This document shows positions 16,815 to 25,022 of a DNA stretch of 64,000 nucleotides, one piece after another. Position 1 is the first letter of the stretch. Each line of letters starts with the position of its first letter. Below the pieces are notes generated by a model, which did not search any database, was not told where the DNA came from, and saw only the letters and a list, made by a program, of their open reading frames with translations. Source of the stretch: Streptomyces gossypii (GTDB lineage: Bacteria; Actinomycetota; Actinomycetes; Streptomycetales; Streptomycetaceae); contig NZ_JAJAGO010000013.1 of the NCBI RefSeq assembly GCF_025165795.1, positions 168,013-232,012 on the forward strand. Reading direction: 5' to 3'. The position numbers were made by a program, and so were the translations under genes.

Positions 16815-16850
16815 CGTTCCTTTGGGCCGACCGGTCGGCCCAAAGGAACG
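16815..16850. promoter_or_regulatory. 36-bp perfect palindrome, candidate TetR operator or bidirectional hairpin
   Basis: The 18-bp arm CGTTCCTTTGGGCCGACC is followed directly by its exact complement, with GACCGGTC at the centre. It lies in the 251-bp divergent gap between tetR (start 16738) and the HEPN gene (start 16990). A second hairpin (CGCCTGGCC/GGCCAGGCG, 16854-16886) follows 3 bases later. Its divergent position and symmetry suit an operator; the lack of a loop and its length could also suit a transcript-blocking hairpin. Confidence 0.6.
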
Positions 16851-16989
16851 CTTCGCCTGGCCGGTGGCCCCGGCATCGGCCAGGCGCGAGGTGTTTGTGC
16901 AGGTCGGAGCCGATTGTCAGTGCCATGCGCAACGATATGCGCATACGGCCGAATCATCGGAACCGTCAGACGACTGCAGGAGGTTCGCC

Positions 16990-17517
16990 ATGCACGGGCC
17001 CCCGAACGATGTCCATCCCGTCCTCCGCCGTGCCTCGGCGCCGCCCGCCGCGTTGGCCCTGCTCGCACAAGCGCAGCACGGGCTCGACGAGGCGGTGGCG
17101 ATGCATACCGCGAACGAGCGGTATGCAACCGCCCATCTCGCCGCACTGCGTACCGCGGCGGCGGTGCTCGCCGTGCGTGTACGCCCCGAAGAGCCGAGCC
17201 CGCGCCGCAGAAGCGGTGCACCCCGGCGGCGCAGCCGCCGGGGAGCCATACGCAGCGCCTGGGAGGTGCTGCCCGAGGTCGCACCCGAACTGACCGAGTG
17301 GAGCGCCCTCTTCGCCTCCGGCGCCCCGCGCCGGGCTCGCGCGGAGGCGGGCATCCCGGGCGCGGCGAGCTGGCGCGACGCGGACGATCTGGTGCGCGAC
17401 ACCGGGGTCTTCCTGCGGCTGGTGGAGCGCATGCTGGTGTCCCAGCCGGCGCTGCCGCAGCCGAGGGTGGCACCGGGAGACGCCGAGGCATGGGACGCCC
17501 GGCCCCGCGCGGGCTGA
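16990..17517 (+). CDS. SAV_6107-type HEPN-domain protein
   Basis: A 175-residue mostly helical protein recognised as the SAV_6107-type HEPN family of actinomycetes. The first half contains LALLAQAQHGLDEAVAMHTANERYATAHLAAL; within it R44-Y-A-T-A-H49 fits the Rx4-6H pattern of HEPN ribonucleases. Residues 70-85 are strongly basic. No nucleotidyltransferase partner (MNT antitoxin type) is visible next to it. The ATG at 16990 has CAGGAGG at good spacing. Function is unproven; RNA binding or cleavage is an inference from the motif. Confidence 0.75.
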   Translation: MHGPPNDVHPVLRRASAPPAALALLAQAQHGLDEAVAMHTANERYATAHLAALRTAAAVLAVRVRPEEPSPRRRSGAPRRRSRRGAIRSAWEVLPEVAPELTEWSALFASGAPRRARAEAGIPGAASWRDADDLVRDTGVFLRLVERMLVSQPALPQPRVAPGDAEAWDARPRAG

Positions 17518-17582
17518 ACCTCACCTGACGCGCGACTAGGCTGGGCAGCACCCGCACAAAGAGTTGCCGAGGAGCCACCGCC

Positions 17583-18332
17583 ATGTCCCGCCCCAGTGCT
17601 TCCCTCCGTACCGCCGTGGTCTGGGAGGTGCTGAAGGACGCGCTAGACCGGCGGGCCAAGAGCGCCGACCGTGCCGAACTGGACGTCCTGGACACCGGCG
17701 GTGGTACGGGCAACTTCGCGGTGCCCGTCGCCCGGCTCGGGCACCGCGTCACGGTCGTCGACCCCAGCCCCAACGCGCTGTTCGCCCTGGAGCGGCGCGC
17801 GGCGGAGGCCGGGGTCGCCGAGCGGGTGCGCGGTGTGCAGGGCGACATCCACGGGCTCTTCGACGTGGTGGAGCGCGGCGGCTGTGACGCTGTGCTCTGC
17901 CACGGCGTCCTGGAGTACGTCGACGATCCGGCGGAGGGGCTGCGAAACGCCGTGGCCGCGCTCCGTCCGGGCGGCGGGACGCTCAGCCTGCTCGCCGCCG
18001 GGCTCGGCGGAGCCGTGCTCGCGCGCGCCCTGGCCGGTCACTTCGCGGAGGCACAGCAGGCTCTCGCCGCCCCCGCGGGCAGCTGGGGCGACGGCGACCC
18101 GATGCCCCGCCGCTTCACCGCCGAGCAGCTGACCAGCCTGGTCACGGACACTGGTCTGGAGGTCGCCTCCGTGCACGGGGTGCGGATCTTCACCGACCTG
18201 GTGCCGGGGCTGACGGAGGAATCGGAGTCCGACGCCGAGGAGGCGCTGGGGCGACTGGAGGCCGCCGCCTCCGTGCTGCCCGCCTTCCACTCGGTCGCGA
18301 GCCGGCTTCATGTGCTGGCCGAGGTGCGGTAG
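17583..18332 (+). CDS. SAM-dependent class I methyltransferase
   Basis: A 249-residue Rossmann-fold methyltransferase. Motif I is VLDTGGGTGNFAVPVA (about residues 34-50), followed by the acidic VTVVDPSPNAL, GDIHGLFD and the motif IV-like DAVLCHGVLEYVDDP. The substrate is unknown. The ATG follows GAGGAGCCACCGCC. It lies 65 bases after the HEPN gene and may be cotranscribed with it. Confidence 0.88.
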   Translation: MSRPSASLRTAVVWEVLKDALDRRAKSADRAELDVLDTGGGTGNFAVPVARLGHRVTVVDPSPNALFALERRAAEAGVAERVRGVQGDIHGLFDVVERGGCDAVLCHGVLEYVDDPAEGLRNAVAALRPGGGTLSLLAAGLGGAVLARALAGHFAEAQQALAAPAGSWGDGDPMPRRFTAEQLTSLVTDTGLEVASVHGVRIFTDLVPGLTEESESDAEEALGRLEAAASVLPAFHSVASRLHVLAEVR

Positions 18333-18564
18333 AACACAGCCCGCCCGATTGTCTGCTACTCGCCGTATGATCGAGGCACACCGTCCGGCATGACGGAAAG
18401 GCGGTGAGGGAATGCACGGAATGCACCGACCATCACCACTGCCCGGCATGCGGGCGTAAGTGGGAGGAATTGGCGTAGAGGGCGGGTTTCACGGGGGCGA
18501 TTCCCTGCCTATCCTTGAAGGGTCGCATCCGGTCGCCCCCGCGACCGACGAGTAGGAGGACTCC

Positions 18565-18996
18565 GTGCCGCTCTCTGAGCACGAGCAGCGCATGCTCGAG
18601 CAGATGGAGCGAGCGCTGTACGCCGAAGATCCCAAGTTCGCGACAGCGCTCGAGGGAAGCGAGCTGCGCAAGTACACGCGCAAGCGGGTGTATCAAGCGG
18701 TCGCGGGCTTTCTGGTGGGTATCGCGCTCCTCATGGCGGGTATGGTCGCCCAGCAGATCTGGGTCAGTGTCGTTGGTTTCCTCGTCATGCTCGGCTGTGC
18801 CGTGCTCGCGGTGACCGGCTGGCGCAAGGCTCCGAAGCCCGGGGAGGAGCAGCAGGCCGCAGGCGAGTCCGGTTCCGCACCATCCGGTGCGGCGGCGGGC
18901 GGCGGTACGAGACAGCGCCGGCAGCCACGTCAGCGTCGTTCGGTGATGAACCGCATCGAGGAGCGCTGGCAGCGTAGACGGGACGAGCGGGGTTAG
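18565..18996 (+). CDS. DUF3040-family membrane protein
   Basis: A 143-residue protein with the family opening PLSEHEQRMLEQMERALYAEDPKFA, two membrane helices (about 44-82) and a basic C-terminal tail rich in Arg/Gln. The GTG at 18565 has GTAGGAGGA upstream. The family sits near dcw genes in many actinomycetes (Rv2169c in mycobacteria) but has no known function. It is followed by a strong terminator. Confidence 0.88.
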   Translation: MPLSEHEQRMLEQMERALYAEDPKFATALEGSELRKYTRKRVYQAVAGFLVGIALLMAGMVAQQIWVSVVGFLVMLGCAVLAVTGWRKAPKPGEEQQAAGESGSAPSGAAAGGGTRQRRQPRQRRSVMNRIEERWQRRRDERG

Positions 18997-19051
18997 ATCC
19001 GGTTGGATCCACCTCCTGCTCCTCCCTTCCCGCCCTCTCCATGACGATCAC

Positions 19052-19091
19052 GAAGGGGTGGGTCCGCCCGATCAGGCGGACCCACCCCTTC
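19052..19091. terminator. Bidirectional terminator between DUF3040 and transglutaminase genes
   Basis: Perfect 17-bp stem GAAGGGGTGGGTCCGCC with its complement and a 6-nt loop (CGATCA). It lies between two convergent genes and can serve both. Confidence 0.85.
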
Positions 19092-19097
19092 ATGCGC

Positions 19098-19127
19098 GCC
19101 CGTGCCCGTGCCCGTGCCCGTGCCCGA
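19098..19127. repeat. Hexamer tandem repeat, GCCCGT x4 plus a variant
   Basis: Four perfect GCCCGT copies and one GCCCGA follow the terminator and end 24 bases before the transglutaminase stop codon. It looks like slippage; no function is apparent. Confidence 0.8.
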
Positions 19128-19150
19128 GCGCCGTCATCGCCCGCGCGCCG

Positions 19151-21550
19151 TCACTCCGTGCTCTTCGCGGGCTTCGCTGCCTTCTTCGTGAACGGCGTAC
19201 GCAGCGCGCTCTGCCACCAGGCGGTGAGTGCCGCCCACCGTTCCATGGCCGACCATGTCACCCGAACGGCGGAACGTGGTAGCAACAGCGCCCGCAGCCG
19301 CAGCCGCCGGGAGGCCTTGGTCCGCAGCGCGTCCCGGACTCGCAGCACGTCCGCCGCCAGCCCGGAAGCCGGACGCGGCTCGCGCGCATAGAGCACCTGT
19401 TCGACAGCGAGTGCCAGGCGGTGCGCGGCCTCGGCAGTTTCCGGATCCAGCTCTCCCTCGGTGGCGAGCCGTGCCGCGGCCTTGCGTGGAGTCGCGGCCT
19501 CGTCCGGGATGATTCCGTAGTCCCAGCCGCAGTCCATCAGTTCCCGCCAGGCGTCGAGCGGCCCGGCTCCGTGGCCGAGACGCCGGGAGCGGGCTCGTGC
19601 CCGCCATAGCCACGGCAGCAGGGGAAGACCGATCAGCAGCAGGCCCGCTCCCGTCAGCAGCGCCGTCATCTGCAGCGGGAAGCCGCCGCCGGAAGCGGTG
19701 TCGTCCGGCAGCGCCGGGGTCATTCCGCACTCCGGGTCGGCCCGCTTCTGCTCGACCGTGCACTCCTCGGATTCGGACGGCTCGGGCAGCGGCTCCTCGG
19801 AGGCCTCCGGACGCTCCGGCAGGTTCTCCTCGGGGTCGATGTCGACGTCCGGCGCTTCCGGGGTGGCGTACGGAGGTGCCGAACCCCGGGTCGGGGTGGG
19901 CTCGAAGCGCGTCCAGCCGACGCCCTCGAAGTAGAGTTCCGGCCACGCGTGCGCGTCCTGGAGACCCACCTCGGCCCGCCCGTCGCCCTGCGAGGTGCCC
20001 GGCGTGAATCCGACCGCGACCCGCGCCGGTATCCCCAGCGTCCGCGACATCGCGGCCATCGAGAAGGCGAAGTGGACGCAGAAGCCCTCCTTCTGCTCCA
20101 GGAAGTTGACGATCGCCGCGGAGCCGCTGCCGGCCCGCACCTCGGTGTCGTAGGTGAAGCCGCCGTCCTCCGCGAACCACTGCTGGAGCTTCATGGCGCG
20201 CTCGTAGTCGTTCGTCGCGCCGCCGGTGAGGTCCTGGGCCTGCTTCTCCACCACCGAGGGCAGCGAGTCGGGCACCTCGGTGTACTCCTCCACCATGGAC
20301 GCCGGCGGGGGCCCCGCCTGCGCCAGCTGCTCGGCGGTCGGCCGCACCGACAGGCTCTCCACCGTGTACTGCGCCCCGCGCGTGTTCTGCCCGCGGTCAC
20401 CGACCAGGGTCCGGCCCTCGGGTTCGAAGCGCCAGTCACCCTCGATCTGCACCCTGCTGGCCGGGTAGGGCATCGGCAGCCAGTTCTGCGCGTACCAGTC
20501 GGCCGCCTTGACGGTGGTGGTAACCCGCTTCGTCTCCACGTCCGGATCGAGCCCCGGCGGGGGCGGCAGCGTGTCGGGCAGCTGCCTGATGCGCCGCTCG
20601 GACGGTTTCCACGCGGAGCCGTCGAACTGGTCCAGCGCGACGATCCGCATGTACATCTCGCGGTCCGTCCCGCCCTCGCTGCGGTACGTCATCACGGTGC
20701 GGTTCTCGGGCTGATTGAGGCTGTCCTGCAGCGCCACCAGCGGGTTCACCGCCGAGACCGTGCCGTCGCCGCCGGACCCGCCGCCGGAGTCGCGCACCGA
20801 GTCGAGCAGCCCGCCGCTGAGCGAGGGCAGCATCGCCGGTACGACAAGCGCGATGCCCAGCGTCAGCGCACCGATGCGCCGCCCGGAGCGGACCGGCGCC
20901 CGCAGCGGCCCGCCGACACTGCCCGGCTGGTGGGCACCCCCGCCCGGACGGACCCGGTCGGTGAACAGCCGCCCCCACTGGGACAGCCGCTCCCGGCCCT
21001 CGGCCAGCAGAAGCAGCAGATAGCCGCCCGCCGCGCACAGGAACCACAGCCAGCGGGCACCGTCCTCGGAGAGCCCGGCCGCCACCGAGTAGAGCGCCAG
21101 CAGCGGCAGCCCGGCCGGTGCGGCACTGCGGTAGGTCACCGCGAGGGCGTCCACGATCAGTCCGATCGACAGAACCCCGCCGACCAGCATCAGCTTTATC
21201 CCGTCGGTGACGGGCGCCGGGACGGTGTACTGACTCACGTCCTGGGATCCGGCGGTCAGCAGATCGCCGAACTGCCGGAAGGTCCCGGGGGAGGGCAGCA
21301 CCCCGCCGATCGCCTGGTCCCCGGCGAAGATCACGGTCAGCAGCAGCAGTGACACGGCCGCCTGGGCCAGGATGGTCAGCGGGCGCGCCAGTGGCAGTCG
21401 CCTGCCTGCCACCCCCACCCCCGTCTGCACACCGATCAGCACCGCGACCTGCATCAGCCAGGTCGCAGGGCTCACCAGTGGCAGCAGGGCGCAGGCCGCC
21501 GCTATGGTCGCCACGCCCGCGCACAGCGCGAGCCTGCCCCGCCCGCTCAT
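19151..21550 (-). CDS. Transglutaminase-like membrane protein (TgpA type)
   Basis: A 799-residue protein. The first 215 residues hold several membrane helices, followed by an extracellular region with a transglutaminase-core domain: GFCVHFAFSMAAMSRTLGIPARV holds the catalytic Cys, and DAHAWPELYFEGVGW the His. A further membrane helix lies near residue 630 (MTALLTGAGLLLIGLPLLPWLW), then a DUF4129-like cytoplasmic tail. The ATG overlaps the DUF58 stop by 4 bp (ATGA). It forms an operon moxR-DUF58-tgpA, a combination linked to assembly or quality control of extracellular proteins. Confidence 0.92.
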   Translation of the reverse strand: MSGRGRLALCAGVATIAAACALLPLVSPATWLMQVAVLIGVQTGVGVAGRRLPLARPLTILAQAAVSLLLLTVIFAGDQAIGGVLPSPGTFRQFGDLLTAGSQDVSQYTVPAPVTDGIKLMLVGGVLSIGLIVDALAVTYRSAAPAGLPLLALYSVAAGLSEDGARWLWFLCAAGGYLLLLLAEGRERLSQWGRLFTDRVRPGGGAHQPGSVGGPLRAPVRSGRRIGALTLGIALVVPAMLPSLSGGLLDSVRDSGGGSGGDGTVSAVNPLVALQDSLNQPENRTVMTYRSEGGTDREMYMRIVALDQFDGSAWKPSERRIRQLPDTLPPPPGLDPDVETKRVTTTVKAADWYAQNWLPMPYPASRVQIEGDWRFEPEGRTLVGDRGQNTRGAQYTVESLSVRPTAEQLAQAGPPPASMVEEYTEVPDSLPSVVEKQAQDLTGGATNDYERAMKLQQWFAEDGGFTYDTEVRAGSGSAAIVNFLEQKEGFCVHFAFSMAAMSRTLGIPARVAVGFTPGTSQGDGRAEVGLQDAHAWPELYFEGVGWTRFEPTPTRGSAPPYATPEAPDVDIDPEENLPERPEASEEPLPEPSESEECTVEQKRADPECGMTPALPDDTASGGGFPLQMTALLTGAGLLLIGLPLLPWLWRARARSRRLGHGAGPLDAWRELMDCGWDYGIIPDEAATPRKAAARLATEGELDPETAEAAHRLALAVEQVLYAREPRPASGLAADVLRVRDALRTKASRRLRLRALLLPRSAVRVTWSAMERWAALTAWWQSALRTPFTKKAAKPAKSTE

Positions 21551-22857
21551 CTGTCCAGCCCCTTCGCCATCGCGCTGTCCGCTTCCCGCCAGAGTGCGCC
21601 GAGCGGTACGCCCGGCCCCGCGGCCAGTACCGTCCAGCCCGACTCCCGCAGCACCCGGGTGCGCGGTTCGAGTCCGTGCTCCTGCTGTGCGCCGCCCGGC
21701 TGCGCGGTGAAGGCCACCGCACGGTTCGTACGCTGCCGCATCCGCGCGACCAGCTCCGCCTGCTCCTCGTCCAGCATGCCGATGAAGGCGATCAGCAGTC
21801 CCTCGCGTCCGCCGGCGTTGCCGCGCAGCATGTCGTGTGCGGCGGCGAGGCCCTGCTCGGACGAGTGCTCGACGACGGCCAGGGTGTCCAGGAGCAGCCC
21901 CGCAGCTTCCGAGGAGTCGCCGCCGAAGGTGCCGCCGTCCGGACCCGGCGACATCGCACCGGTGTCGGTGAGCAGCCGCACCGCGTAGCCCCGCTCCAGC
22001 AGATGGACACACGCGGAGGCCGCGCCCGCGACCGCCCACTCGAAGGGCGAGCCCGGACCGGAACCTGAGTAGGCGGAGCGCCGGGTGTCCAGCAGGACGG
22101 TACAGCGCGCCCGCTGCGGCTGCTCCTCGCGGCGCACCATCAGCTCCCCGTAGCGCGCGGTGGAGCGCCAGTGGACCCGGCGCAGGTCATCGCCGTGCCG
22201 GTAGTTCCGGGGGATCACGTCGTCGTCACCGGCCAGCGCCAGGGAACGCTGCCGCCCGTCGCCGTAGCCGCTGGTCTCCCCGGCGAGCCGTACCGGAGGC
22301 AGCGGCTCCACCTGCGGTACGACGGTGAGCGTGTCGTACGCGCTGAAGGAGCGGGTCAGCTCGCACATGCCGAAGGGATCGGTAAGCCGCAGCTGGAGCG
22401 GTCCCAGCGGGTAGCGGCCGCGCAGATCGGAGCGCACCCGGTAGGACACCTCGCGCCGTCCGCCCGGCTCCACCCGGTCCAGCACGAAGCGGGGACGCGG
22501 GCCCAGCACATACGGCACCCGGTCCTGGAGCATCAGCAGACCGGTGGGTATCCGGGAGATGTTGTCGACCCGCAGATGCACCCGCGACTCACTGCGCGCG
22601 GGAACCCGTGCGGGAGCCAGCCGCCGCGATCCGGTCACCCGGTGGCGCGTGCGGTGCAGCACCAGCACGCACACCAGCGGCAGCGCGGCCAGCAGTATGC
22701 CGACCCGCAGCAAGTCCGACTGGCCCAGGACGTACGCGCAGATGCCCGCCGCCACACCGGCGGCGAGGAACGAGCGTCCTCGGGTGGTGAGGCCGCCGAA
22801 GGCGCTGCGCAGTGAGCCCCGCGACTGCTCCCTGTCCGCTTCGGGGCCCCAGGACAT
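21547..22857 (-). CDS. DUF58 (von Willebrand A-like) membrane protein
   Basis: A 436-residue protein with two N-terminal helices (AAGVAAGICAYVL and VGILLAALPLVCVLVL) and a DUF58 domain, including the signature YRHGDDLRRVHWRSTARYGELMVRREE and a degenerate MIDAS-type LLDTRRSA. It is the middle gene of the moxR-DUF58-tgpA operon: its start overlaps the moxR stop by one base (TGATG) and its stop overlaps the next start. Confidence 0.92.
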   Translation of the reverse strand: MSWGPEADREQSRGSLRSAFGGLTTRGRSFLAAGVAAGICAYVLGQSDLLRVGILLAALPLVCVLVLHRTRHRVTGSRRLAPARVPARSESRVHLRVDNISRIPTGLLMLQDRVPYVLGPRPRFVLDRVEPGGRREVSYRVRSDLRGRYPLGPLQLRLTDPFGMCELTRSFSAYDTLTVVPQVEPLPPVRLAGETSGYGDGRQRSLALAGDDDVIPRNYRHGDDLRRVHWRSTARYGELMVRREEQPQRARCTVLLDTRRSAYSGSGPGSPFEWAVAGAASACVHLLERGYAVRLLTDTGAMSPGPDGGTFGGDSSEAAGLLLDTLAVVEHSSEQGLAAAHDMLRGNAGGREGLLIAFIGMLDEEQAELVARMRQRTNRAVAFTAQPGGAQQEHGLEPRTRVLRESGWTVLAAGPGVPLGALWREADSAMAKGLDR

Positions 22858-24020
22858 CAGTAACCCCGGGGCTGCTGCTGGCCGTACGACGGCGGGACGG
22901 GTGGTGCCGCGTGCGGCACGCCCAGCTGCGGCGGCGCCCCCGGGTGCGGCGAGCCGGGCGGCGGTGACCCGGGGGGTGCACCTGGCGGCGGTGAACCTGG
23001 CGGCGGCGAGCCGGGCGGTGGACCGCCCGGTACCGCGTGCTGCGGCACCGCCGTGGGCACCGGGGTGCGCTGGAGGATCTCCGTCACCAGCTGCTCCGAA
23101 GTGCGCCGGTTCAGCTGCGCCTGGGCGGTGGGCATCAGCCGGTGGGCCAGCACCGGGACGGCCAGCGCCTGCACGTCGTCCGGCAGCGCGTACTCCCGCC
23201 CGCAGAGTGCCGCCGCCGCCTTCGCCGCCCGCACCAGATGGAGCGTCGCGCGCGGCGAGGCGCCCAGCCGGAGATCGGGGTGGTTGCGGGTGGCGGCGAC
23301 AAGCTCCACCGCGTACCGGCGTACGGCGTCGGCCATGTGGACGCCGCGCACCGCCTCGACCAGCTTGACGATCTCGCTCGCGTGCGCCACCGGCTGGAGG
23401 TCGTCCAGCGGCGAGGCGCCTCCGTGCACGTCCAGCATCTGCAGCTCGGCGGCCGGGCTGGGATAGCCGATGGACAGCCGTGCCATGAAGCGGTCGCGCT
23501 GCGCCTCGGGGAGCGGGTAGGTGCCCTCCATCTCGACGGGGTTCTGGGTGGCGACGACCATGAAGGGGTCGGGGAGTGTGTAGGACTGCCCGTCGATGGT
23601 CACCTGCCGCTCCGCCATCGACTCCAGGAGCGCCGACTGGGTCTTGGGGGAGGCCCGGTTGATCTCGTCACCGATGACGATCTGGGCGAAGATGGCGCCC
23701 GGCTTGAACTCGAAGTCCTTCCGCTGCTGGTCGTAGATGCTCACGCCGGTGATGTCGGAGGGCAGCAAGTCCGGGGTGAACTGGATGCGGCGCACCGAGC
23801 AGTCGATCGATTTGGCGAGCGCCTTGGCGAGCATCGTCTTGCCGACACCCGGCACATCCTCGATCAGAAGATGACCCTCGGCGAGCAGGACGGTCAGCGA
23901 GAGCCGTACTGCTTCCGGCTTGCCCTCGATCACGCTCTCCACGGAGCGGCGTACCTCGTCCGCGGTGGTCGTCAGATCGCTGAGGCTCACGTGTTCGTCA
24001 TACGTTGTCACTTGGCCCAT
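22857..24020 (-). CDS. MoxR-family AAA+ ATPase
   Basis: A 387-residue chaperone-type ATPase. Walker A is EDVPGVGKTMLAKAL (about residue 55), Walker B VIGDEINRA, and sensor 1 ATQNPVEMEGTYPLPEAQRDRF. The last 65 residues are a Pro/Gly/Ser-rich tail with repeated GSPPPG-like units, probably disordered. It is the first gene of a three-gene operon with overlapping junctions. The start at 24020 gives MGQVTTYDE. Confidence 0.94.
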   Translation of the reverse strand: MGQVTTYDEHVSLSDLTTTADEVRRSVESVIEGKPEAVRLSLTVLLAEGHLLIEDVPGVGKTMLAKALAKSIDCSVRRIQFTPDLLPSDITGVSIYDQQRKDFEFKPGAIFAQIVIGDEINRASPKTQSALLESMAERQVTIDGQSYTLPDPFMVVATQNPVEMEGTYPLPEAQRDRFMARLSIGYPSPAAELQMLDVHGGASPLDDLQPVAHASEIVKLVEAVRGVHMADAVRRYAVELVAATRNHPDLRLGASPRATLHLVRAAKAAAALCGREYALPDDVQALAVPVLAHRLMPTAQAQLNRRTSEQLVTEILQRTPVPTAVPQHAVPGGPPPGSPPPGSPPPGAPPGSPPPGSPHPGAPPQLGVPHAAPPVPPSYGQQQPRGY

Positions 24021-24044
24021 TCTTCACGTCGGGGGGCGATTACG

Positions 24045-24575
24045 TCACGCTTCCGGGGTGATCTCCGGGTCGATCTCGCGGAGCAGGCCCGTCGTCACGT
24101 CGAAGACAAACCCCCGCACATCGTCCCGGTACGGGAGGAACGGCGAGGTGCGCACACGCTGCATCGACTGCCGGACGGCGCTGTCCAGATCCTGGAACGC
24201 CTCGACCGCCCAGGCCGGACGCTCTCCGACCTCGGCCGCCAGTTCATGGCGGAAGTCCTCGGTGAGACTGAGGAGGCCGCAGCCGGTGTGGTGGATGAGC
24301 ACCACGGAACGGGTCCCCAGGGCGCGCTGGCTGATCGTCAGTGACCGGATCATGTCGTCGGTCACCACGCCGCCCGCGTTGCGGATGGTATGGCAGTCGC
24401 CCAGCTCGAGGCCGAGCGCCTTGTGCAGGTCGAGGCGTGCATCCATGCAAGCGACAACGGCGACCCGCCGGACTGGACGCGCGTCCATCCCCGGGTCGGT
24501 GAAATCGGAGGCGTAGCGGGCGTTGGCGGCGACCAGCTCGTCGGTGACAGTGACCTGGCGATCGGGAGACGACAT
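24045..24575 (-). CDS. Beta-class carbonic anhydrase
   Basis: Interconverts CO2 and bicarbonate. The 176 residues carry the zinc ligands of the beta class: Cys and Asp of VACMDARLD, and His-x2-Cys of IHHTGCGLL. The short length and sequence fit the clade D type of actinobacteria. The ATG at 24575 (MSSPDRQ) gives the expected N-terminus; the upstream extension is not conserved in style, and no ribosome binding site is seen. It lies just downstream of the moxR gene's 5' end on the same strand and is separated from the dcw cluster by the rsmH leader region. Confidence 0.92.
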   Translation of the reverse strand: MSSPDRQVTVTDELVAANARYASDFTDPGMDARPVRRVAVVACMDARLDLHKALGLELGDCHTIRNAGGVVTDDMIRSLTISQRALGTRSVVLIHHTGCGLLSLTEDFRHELAAEVGERPAWAVEAFQDLDSAVRQSMQRVRTSPFLPYRDDVRGFVFDVTTGLLREIDPEITPEA

Positions 24576-24731
24576 GTATACGACGTTAAACCCACCGGTG
24601 CCGGGGGGCACGCAGCGAGAAGGGGCAAAGTCGGTCAACAGAAGGTGCTGTGAGGTAACCCACAGGTGGTGTCGTCGCATCCGGCGGCGCACTCTTACAG
24701 GTGCGCCGTCTGGACGCGCCTGACCAGTTGG

Positions 24732-24759
24732 TTGACCGCGGGGACGGGTGGACTAAAGT
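24732..24759 (+). promoter_or_regulatory. Candidate promoter of the dcw operon
   Basis: TTGACC at 24732-24737 and TAAAGT at 24754-24759, spacer 16 bp, resemble a housekeeping (HrdB) promoter. It would start transcription near 24766 and give a leader of about 257 nt before rsmH. The stretch 24576-24731 upstream holds no gene that I can see. Confidence 0.5.
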
Positions 24760-25022
24760 GACGCGAAGCGGGAGCCGTGACACTCCGCACGGAACCCCAC
24801 GCCCTCCCGTGCGCGGGTGCGTGCGTGCGGCTCGGCCTCCTCCCGCTCCGGGCCTCTGACGTCCTTTCCCGGCGAGCACGCGTGTCAGGGCGCGACCGGC
24901 GGGAGGGGCCAGGAAGCCCGCCGGAACTGAGAAGCTGTTGCCTCACCCCGGTCGGGTCGAGGTGGCGGTGCCAGGCCCCTCGACCCCCGGCCGGGGTGAG
25001 GCAACAGCTTCCGAGAGGGCAC
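24760..25022 (+). promoter_or_regulatory. Long rsmH leader, candidate mraW RNA element
   Basis: About 260 gene-free bases precede rsmH, where mraZ stands in many other bacteria. Conserved RNA structures (the mraW motif) have been described in the leaders of actinobacterial mraW genes; I infer, without a covariance search, that this may be one. Its 3' end is the large hairpin listed separately. Confidence 0.4.
24931..25011 (+). promoter_or_regulatory. Large hairpin abutting the rsmH ribosome binding site
   Basis: An outer perfect 21-bp stem (24931-24951 with 24991-25011) and an inner 9-bp stem (24954-24962 with 24978-24986) enclose a 15-nt loop. It ends one base before CGAGAGGG, the rsmH ribosome binding site. 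There is no T run, so it may act on translation, or as an attenuator for the whole rsmH-murD operon. Its outer arm resembles the hairpin at 43409-43444. Confidence 0.7.

Noticed and set aside
19098..19127. Tandem hexamers as a CRISPR-like or regulatory array
   Set aside because: Units are only 6 bp with no spacers and lie between convergent genes; simple slippage explains them.
24576..25022. A degenerate or shifted mraZ gene before rsmH
   Set aside because: No frame in this gap gives an MraZ-like AbrB-fold sequence; the region is a leader with a hairpin.
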